Shown here: piece after piece, positions 11,120-64,000 of the stretch | How the letters are laid out: the number at the start of each line of letters is the position of its first letter | Numbering within the stretch: position 1 is the stretch's first letter | Assembly (NCBI GenBank): GCA_030323885.1 | Contig: CM059199.1 | Location: 35,224,590 to 35,288,589, forward strand | Length of the DNA stretch: 64,000 nt | DNA from: Branchipolynoe longqiensis | Lineage: Eukaryota > Annelida > Polychaeta > Phyllodocida > Polynoidae | Reading direction: 5' to 3' | Translations under genes and position numbers: made by a program | The notes under the pieces: model-generated | What the model was told of the DNA's origin: nothing | Database searches by the model: none | Seen by the model: the letters and a program-made list of their open reading frames with translations, nothing else

Positions 11120-11137
11120 TTTCTCATGATGATCTGA

Positions 11138-11560
11138 TTAAGAAGACTCCATATGTACCATCTGCTTCACACTCTCAGAGATCGCTGTTAGGAATGGCAC
11201 GGTTTTTATGTATTTCTCTCTTGTTAATTCTGGCTGGGTAATGCCCTTGAATAGGCTTGTCTTCCCTTCCTTGTTGTAAGTTTGTTCCAATGGAAGGTCT
11301 GTCCATACTCCATTAAAGTCTCCATCCATCTTGTGCACTGCAAAATTACCCGCCTCAAATTCCATGTGTACTTCAGGCGCAGTGTTAGGGAGGTCATTCA
11401 TTTCACTTAGATAAATTGTCAGACAGGACATGTACTTGCTATGTCCAGAACAGACCGTGTACGGTAGCATGTTTTGTGCCTCGAACAGATGTTGTTTCCA
11501 AATGCCAACTCTTTCAGCATGGATATAACGTTTCAAAATGAGCATCATTTCAATATACAT
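11138..11560 (-). pseudogene. Middle segment of the Academ-like transposon protein
   Basis: This 140-residue ORF includes GHSKYMSCLTIYL, FAVHKMDGDFNGVWTDL and LEQTYNKEGKTSLFKG. In related invertebrate proteins these blocks lie between the transposase-like core and the nuclease-like part. It is separated from the neighbours at 11119 and 11620 by frame changes. Function of this segment alone is unknown to me. Confidence 0.5.
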
Positions 11561-11619
11561 TCACCATAACTGAGCTGTTATACCCAATGTATTCTCAAAG
11601 TTCTTCCAGTGAGATTGAA

Positions 11620-12654
11620 TTATCTTAGACTTGTCGTGATATCACCAACAAGTTTTGTAACACTGTCTTTGACCTTCATTTGAAAGGCTGCCCTGAGACA
11701 TTCCAACACAGATGACAAAGATGGGAGTAAGTAAAGTTCATCTTCTTGCAACAACCATTGCTCAAAGGCTTCCCACTTGAGCATAAAGAATGCCTCACTG
11801 AGCAAGGAATGGTAATGAACCATTTTATAATAGTCCTTCCCTGCCATCACTTTATGAGCTGTTCCTCTACCACATATGTCACTTGCAACTAGTACGTCTT
11901 CAATGCCGCTTTCTTTCATGAAGAAACCAATGGACCCCAAAAAGTTCTGTGCAATATGGAATCCGCCCAATCGTACTATAACATCTTTATATCTGGCAGG
12001 CTCCCTTTTCACCAAGCCTTTTATGATATCATATATTACCTGGTCACATGTTACCACAGTCTTTGACAGGCCCAATTTCAGATTCAGTGTAACAAAGTAG
12101 TCAAGAGAGGTTTTGACAACATCTGGATTTGTAGGAGTTTGAGGATACATTGGACCATAGCCAATTTTTGTTTTCTGTGTCTGTTTCCTGGAATAAAATT
12201 CAAAGAATGCGTTCCAATTTGGTGTACAACAAACACTTTCATCTTCACCTATCATCATCTGGGTTGAGAACATCCAAAGTAGATACCAGACAATGTTTTC
12301 ATCAACCAAATCATCACTGCTTATATTGCTGCCACAGCTAATCTCTGTACCACGTAACGATCTAACCTCTTTTCGGTCCTTCAGTGATAGATTACTTACA
12401 ACTGGTTCAAATTTAACAGTTTCCTTAATTGTTACTTGTCTTGTTTTCTGAAGAGGAACTTTTCCAGTCCCAACATTGTTCTCCTTATCATTTGTATACT
12501 GATAGATAATATTTGTAGTTGCATCAAGACTACCACCATCCTCGGTTTCTGAATGAAAGTTCAGGTTATCAAAAGCATACTGCGCAAATTGACCATGAAC
12601 AACATTGGACGGAATTAAAAATACCTTCTCTTTCTTTCCGTTCAGTAACCTCAT
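11620..12654 (-). pseudogene. Putative transposase core of the Academ-like element
   Basis: A 344-residue ORF that contains VVTCDQVIYDIIKGL, VIVRLGGFHIAQNFLGSIG and KDYYKMVHYHSLLSEAFF. This pattern recurs in the same uncharacterised invertebrate family as the downstream nuclease-like part. The Asp in TCDQ and the nearby conserved acidic residues could belong to an RNase H-fold catalytic centre, but I cannot verify the fold. It is flanked by frame breaks, so it is likely non-functional. Confidence 0.5.
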
Positions 12655-12701
12655 TAGCTGTGGTTGTCAGGTAACGTTGGGCACTGGCATAGCTAATGCT
12701 A

Positions 12702-13156
12702 TTACCAAATCGGTTTTAACATTGTCACAATATTTTTACTATGCGTTTCTTTGAGAATATGCAGAGCAACTCCTACGTGTTTAGGTATAACCTGTGTACC
12801 AAGATACCCAATAATGTCCTGGGCTAGGTTCAACACATTCTCTTTGTCATTTTCCGGAAGATGAACTTTTCCATCATCGCCAAGGCTATCATCATTGTCA
12901 GTAATTAGCCATGCTATTAGATTGTACAAATCTACTGGAACCTGGCGAGATGCTGTTTCTCTATTTCTCTATCTTCAGCAGCATGCATTCGTTTTGCAAT
13001 TGTTTTTACCTTTGTTCGCAAGTACTTTGCCAAAGGATATGATGTACTCAAAATGTTTTTGAGGAGATTAAAATCAACATCATCCCCCTCACAATATAGC
13101 TGGTATTCATCTAATTCATTTTGCAGGTCAACTATCTGGTCACACAATTCTTTCAC
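12702..13156 (-). pseudogene. N-terminal fragments of the Academ-like transposon protein
   Basis: Two short ORFs (12932-13156 and 12702-12929) abut each other in different frames. The first is charged and helical (IVDLQNELDEYQLY). The second is not recognised. They lie directly upstream of the transposase-like core and are probably its decayed N-terminus. Confidence 0.4.
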
Positions 13157-13187
13157 GGTCAGAGAAGATGCACAAACTAAATTACTG

Positions 13188-13210
13188 TGGGGGGGGGGGG
13201 GGGGGGGGGT
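13188..13210. repeat. Poly-G tract inside the Academ-like element
   Basis: About twenty consecutive G residues follow the N-terminal ORF fragment. The exact length is likely unreliable in the assembly, and the run could form G-quadruplex DNA. Confidence 0.8.
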
Positions 13211-13869
13211 TGGACGTAATCAAATGAACAGGAGGGTATAGACTAAACATTCATTATTTGGACTCATAATCAGATAAGTCACTGTTACATTTGTTATTAC
13301 TTTACATAACGTCTAGGGCAACTCAAGAACGCACACCAACTTCAAAGAGGCCTAACACCAACATCCTGTCAAGCAGCCATGTGCCAGTGATGAATCTGCC
13401 TGATTCATCACTGGCTATTAGATTTCGCTGCTCGATTTTTGCATCTATGTGCGTTCTTGAGTTGCCCTAGACATAAGAGGCACTGAACGCACATGTATAC
13501 ATGTGCATTCTGCATGGTATATTTGATCATGTGTTGATGGGTGTCGTGGCCTATTCAATGCTGTGGGTTGTATTCAGGCACTTATTGGTAGCTAGAACTA
13601 GAACTGAAATGTTATTACTAGTACTTACCAATTTAAAAACTGTGGCACTGGCTATATATCATTCTTGAAAATTATTTCTTTTTAGGAGAATTTACAAACC
13701 CCTTTTAGACCTGTCCTAGTATGCTATATTAGTTAATGGCTGAAATAAATGGATTATTACGCACATTTTATTTGACTTAAATGGATCCGTCAAAAACTAA
13801 TGTTTTTAGATATTTTTCCAAAACATAACTTAGAAATATGTCTACAGGACGCCATTTATTCTATATGAG

Positions 13870-14367
13870 CCTTGACACCCCTTTCCAAAAACATCACAGG
13901 ATCTAAGAGTTGATTGAAACAGTATTTTAGTGAAAAAACTTATGATACGGTATATTAATAGGCACTTCTTTGATGAAAGTCCAGGATTTCTGGCATACCA
14001 CAACCTTCGCGACCTTTTGACCTCTAGTGACCTTGAGGTTCATCCAATCAGAATCTACTCTGCTTATTGTTTTAGGCTACATCCATACCAAAAGAATGAG
14101 TGGTAATGTGTTGCAGTAGAGTCTTGCGTTGTGATGATATACTAGATTTAGTTTCCCCTACCCCGGAATTAGGCGGCTGGTGTCGTCACAGCCTATCGTA
14201 AAAAAACGGTGTCTACCGAATTTGCGCAATACATTCAAAGTGTCCAAATTCACTTTTCAGATGTCCAAGACCCCTATAGACATAATCCAAGTGTCAACAA
14301 TTTTATAGCAGGGGTGTCACATCAAAACCCTTAATTTGCACATTTTCTGGTTGTGGATCCCAGACTA
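13870..14367 (-). repeat. Right terminal inverted repeat of the Academ-like element
   Basis: The reverse complement of 8565-9060, ending GGGATCCCAGACTA-like before the duplicated ATG. About 290 bases separate it from the stop codon of the host gene. Confidence 0.85.
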
Positions 14368-14413
14368 ATGTTCCTGTATGCTGTTTCTATGAAGCAACTA
14401 GGGAATTAATATC

Positions 14414-14419
14414 TTTATT
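14414..14419 (-). promoter_or_regulatory. Possible polyadenylation signal of the host gene
   Basis: A minus-strand AATAAA lies about 235 bases past the stop at 14654 and just outside the transposon end. There is no transcript evidence, and other AT-rich signals are possible. Confidence 0.3.
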
Positions 14420-14653
14420 ATACTTAACAATTGTCCTAGATTAGTTAATAAGCAATTAACACACCTAGCGATTCAAAATACTTGTCAATAAAGATTTACC
14501 CTCTCCCCTCCCCTCAAAATAAAGAAAAAATCGAGTTTTTGTGGGGCATTTGGTCAATTTACAAGGCCTTTTCACGGTATTTTCAAATTTAAGGCATTTT
14601 CAAGAGACACCTTCAAATTCAAGGCTTTATCAAGATTTTGCAAATGCTGGGTA

Positions 14654-61606
<46,953 letters not shown>

Positions 61607-61789
61607 CTATAATTTATTCTCCATTCCATCACTATAATCGGCTTATGAGAAATTCGAACTATTTAACTTGACAACATTGATTAACTACACAATACAGATT
61701 AACTCGAACAATTCAAAACGCCGGAAGACATAGTTGTATAATAGTGGAAAGTTTACACTTTCGTGTGTGTGTGTGTGCATGTATATATA

Positions 61790-63140
61790 TGGGTTCTTCT
61801 TTGCTGCTGGTCCTAAAAAGGGGGAATCGGGGGTAAAAACTTAAATACGTCACAGCTTATCCTAGTTAGGCTTGTTGTGTTCCACATATATCCTATTTTA
61901 AGGCACAATTAAAAGAAAAGCAGTTTGGACCCCGATTGCACGTCAGGGTAGCTTTGAACTTGACTAAGTGGAGAACGTTACGCGTGTTTCGGTGTGACAC
62001 AAACAGCTGCCTAGTGTCAGATTTAGAACAAAACCCTCATTTTTTCCTAGTACGGTTTTGAACTGCACTCACTAGGAGTAACTAAGTGCAATTTTATGAG
62101 GGTCCGTCCACTTGAGAGTAGAACAGAGGACTTATAAAATTGTGACACTGAAACATGTGTGAGATGGAAAGGAAAAGTTTGTTCAAGATCAAACAAACAC
62201 CACAGAGCATGAAAAGGTATTTATGCTTATTAGATTTTGATCCTGTGGACATATTTCAAAGTAATTTTGTAATACTACTATAACTTCTGATGTTATTGGA
62301 GTTGTCACGATTGTTTCATGTGACATGTAATGCATGTTTCATGTGACACTCAAACATAACTTGGCTCAGAAATTGCTAAAAGTATGCACACAAAAAAAGT
62401 TTTTGTTAAGGGTATTATTTCTACACATTACATGTATGCAAGTATGTCTTTTGATTGTTACAAGTTTTGCTTATAATGGGTTCTTCTTCAGTTTTGGTCC
62501 TAAAAAGGGGGAATCGGAGGTCAAAACTGAAATATGTTACAGCCTATCCCAATTAGGCTTGTTGTGTTCCACATACATCCAATTTTAAGACACAATTTAA
62601 AACAAAAACAATTTGGACCCAGACTGCAAGTCAGGGTGGCTTCGAACATGACCAAGTGGCGAATGTTACGCGTGTTTCGGCCGACACAAAAACCTTCATT
62701 ATGTAATATTTAGAACAAGACCCTTATTATTTCCTAGTTAGGTTTTGAACAGCAGTCACTAGGAGTAACTAAGTGCAATTTTATGAGAGTTCGACTACTT
62801 GAGAGTAGAACAAAGAAGATTGTGACACTGAAACATGCGTTACATGGAAAGGAAAAGTTGTTCCTTCATGATGAAACAAGCACCACAGATGATGAAAATA
62901 TCTATGCTTATTAGTTTTTGATACTGTGGACATATTTCAAAGTAATCTTGGAACACTTCTCTAACTTCTGATGTTCTTGGAATTGTAACACATGTAACGC
63001 ATGTTTCATGTGACACTCAATAATGACTTAGGTTAGACACTGCTAATAGCATCCAAAAAATGTATTTGTTCAGGGCATTATTTGTACACATTACATGTAT
63101 GCAAATATTTCTTTTGAGTGTTATAAGTTTTCTTATGTAG
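61790..63140. repeat. Tandem duplication of an about 685-bp unit
   Basis: Units 61790-62477 and 62478-63140 share gggttcttctt, taaaaagggggaatcgg, ttgtgttccacata, aggagtaactaagtgcaatt and ttacatgtatgcaa in the same order. Confidence 0.82.
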
Positions 63141-63192
63141 AAAAAGATATTGTGATGACTTAGAGGATGAAGATGACAACAGGTGAACGAGT

Positions 63193-63545
63193 GATAGCAT
63201 CATAGCGCAACATCCTGTTTATAACTTGACACCACATCATCAGTAGGTGTGTAGATGCCCACGGTATATTTGAAAATCATGGGGAGAAGAGATTTGATCC
63301 ATTATTGGATTTTGTATCGCAAAATAAATATTCACCGTTACGGTTCTTTCTTCTTCATCGATGTGTGACACGCCACACTAATAGCATCATAGCGCAACAT
63401 CCTGTTTATGACTTGATACCACATCATCAGTAGGTGTGTAGATGCCCACGATATATTTGAAAATCATGGTGAGAAGAGATTTGATCCATTGTTGGATTTT
63501 GTATCGCAAAATACATTTTCGCCATTACGCGTGTTTCACCCGTGA
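63193..63545. repeat. Tandem duplication of an about 180-bp unit
   Basis: gcatcatagcgcaacatcct, catcatcagtaggtgtgtag and attttgtatcgcaaaata occur twice, at 63196 and 63381. Confidence 0.82.
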
Positions 63546-64000
63546 CACAACGTTTTTATTTCACTTTTAATGCATTTTAGGAAATAATATTATAACTTTT
63601 GTGTTCAGAACTAGGCATCTATGATGCTATCCTATTTAAAGCAGCAGGGTTTTTCCTGGCTTGCATGGTTGGATATTGTGAAAATTGAAGGTGAACGCAT
63701 GTTTCATGACGTGACATCTCATGAAACACGCGTTATGCTCACTTTCAAGCATCGTTGTTTTACACACAGACACTCAACAGTCCTAAAATTAGTTTCATGA
63801 CATTTTTGCATGTTACAACTTTGCAAATAAACTAGCTATGTTTGAATATTTTGGTCTACAATGAAGTAGTTTCCAACACAAGTAGTACAGTTTCATCATT
63901 CCCATTTTTAGCTGTCATATTTGCGTGACAAATGAATCTATTTTTGCAATAAAAGATAAACCAAACATTTTTTTCTCACTGGGTTGCTGTCATTGCTTCT
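63546..64000. other. Satellite-like flank, no gene seen
   Basis: The word acgcgtgtttca and its variants recur here and in the two arrays before it, pointing to a shared satellite origin. No coding sequence was seen. Confidence 0.45.

Larger units (their letters stand above)
8565..14367 (-). mobile_element. Long-TIR DNA transposon, Academ-like, decayed
   Basis: The terminal inverted repeats are about 495 bases (8565-9060 and 13870-14367) and begin TAGTCTGGGATCCACAACCA. The flanking trinucleotide ATG is duplicated (8562-8564, 14368-14370). The flanks rejoin to resemble an unfilled paralogous site near 15080-15130. The interior carries broken minus-strand ORFs including a nuclease-like protein with HEEADTR, DTDIIMLA and GCDSVS motifs, which look like XPG/FEN-family acidic motifs. 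Academ elements are reported to carry XPG-type nucleases and short target duplications, so this is my assignment by inference. Confidence 0.7.

Overview
This is a eukaryotic, invertebrate-like genomic window. One host gene is cut into short exons with matching splice phases. It sits in AT-rich DNA full of retrotransposons, MITEs, tRNA-derived SINEs, TA microsatellites and minisatellites. One SINE (6310-6546) looks like families I associate with molluscs and other lophotrochozoans, so a marine lophotrochozoan is my best guess; that is recollection, not proof.

Host gene: thirteen exons on the minus strand run from 61606 down to a stop at 14654. All twelve junctions are phase-compatible and together give 753 codons plus a stop. 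The product reads as a charged coiled-coil stretch, two ZU5 domains, a UPA domain and two tandem death domains. This is the ankyrin/UNC5/PIDD/DTHD1 type of architecture; the C-terminal position of the death domains and the size favour a DTHD1-like protein. The 5' exons lie beyond 64 kb.

Mobile elements: (1) 776-6145, a DIRS tyrosine-recombinase retrotransposon (+) with inverted terminal repeats and an internal complementary region, downstream of the gene. (2) 8565-14367, a long-TIR DNA transposon with broken minus-strand ORFs and XPG/FEN-like nuclease motifs (Academ-like by inference); a related empty site at about 15.1 kb supports its ends. (3) 18621-23420, a decayed Ngaro-like element (-). 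(4) 25058-30490, a second, well-preserved DIRS element (-) in a gene intron. (5) 35923-39560, a second decayed Ngaro-like copy (-) interrupted by a SINE. (6) 55102-60584, a GC-rich Ngaro-like element (+) with split direct repeats. LINE fragments, about thirteen SINE copies and many MITEs fill the rest.

Layout: 0-14.4 kb is intergenic with elements 1 and 2; 14.65-18.5 kb holds the death-domain exons; 18.6-32.4 kb is one large transposon-filled intron; 32.4-35.5 kb holds UPA exons; 35.9-42.5 kb is an intron with a decayed Ngaro copy; 42.5-53.6 kb holds the ZU5 exons with MITEs close to several of them; 55-60.6 kb is an intron with the GC-rich Ngaro-like element; 61.4-61.6 kb is the coiled-coil exon; 61.8-63.6 kb is satellite-like tandem DNA.
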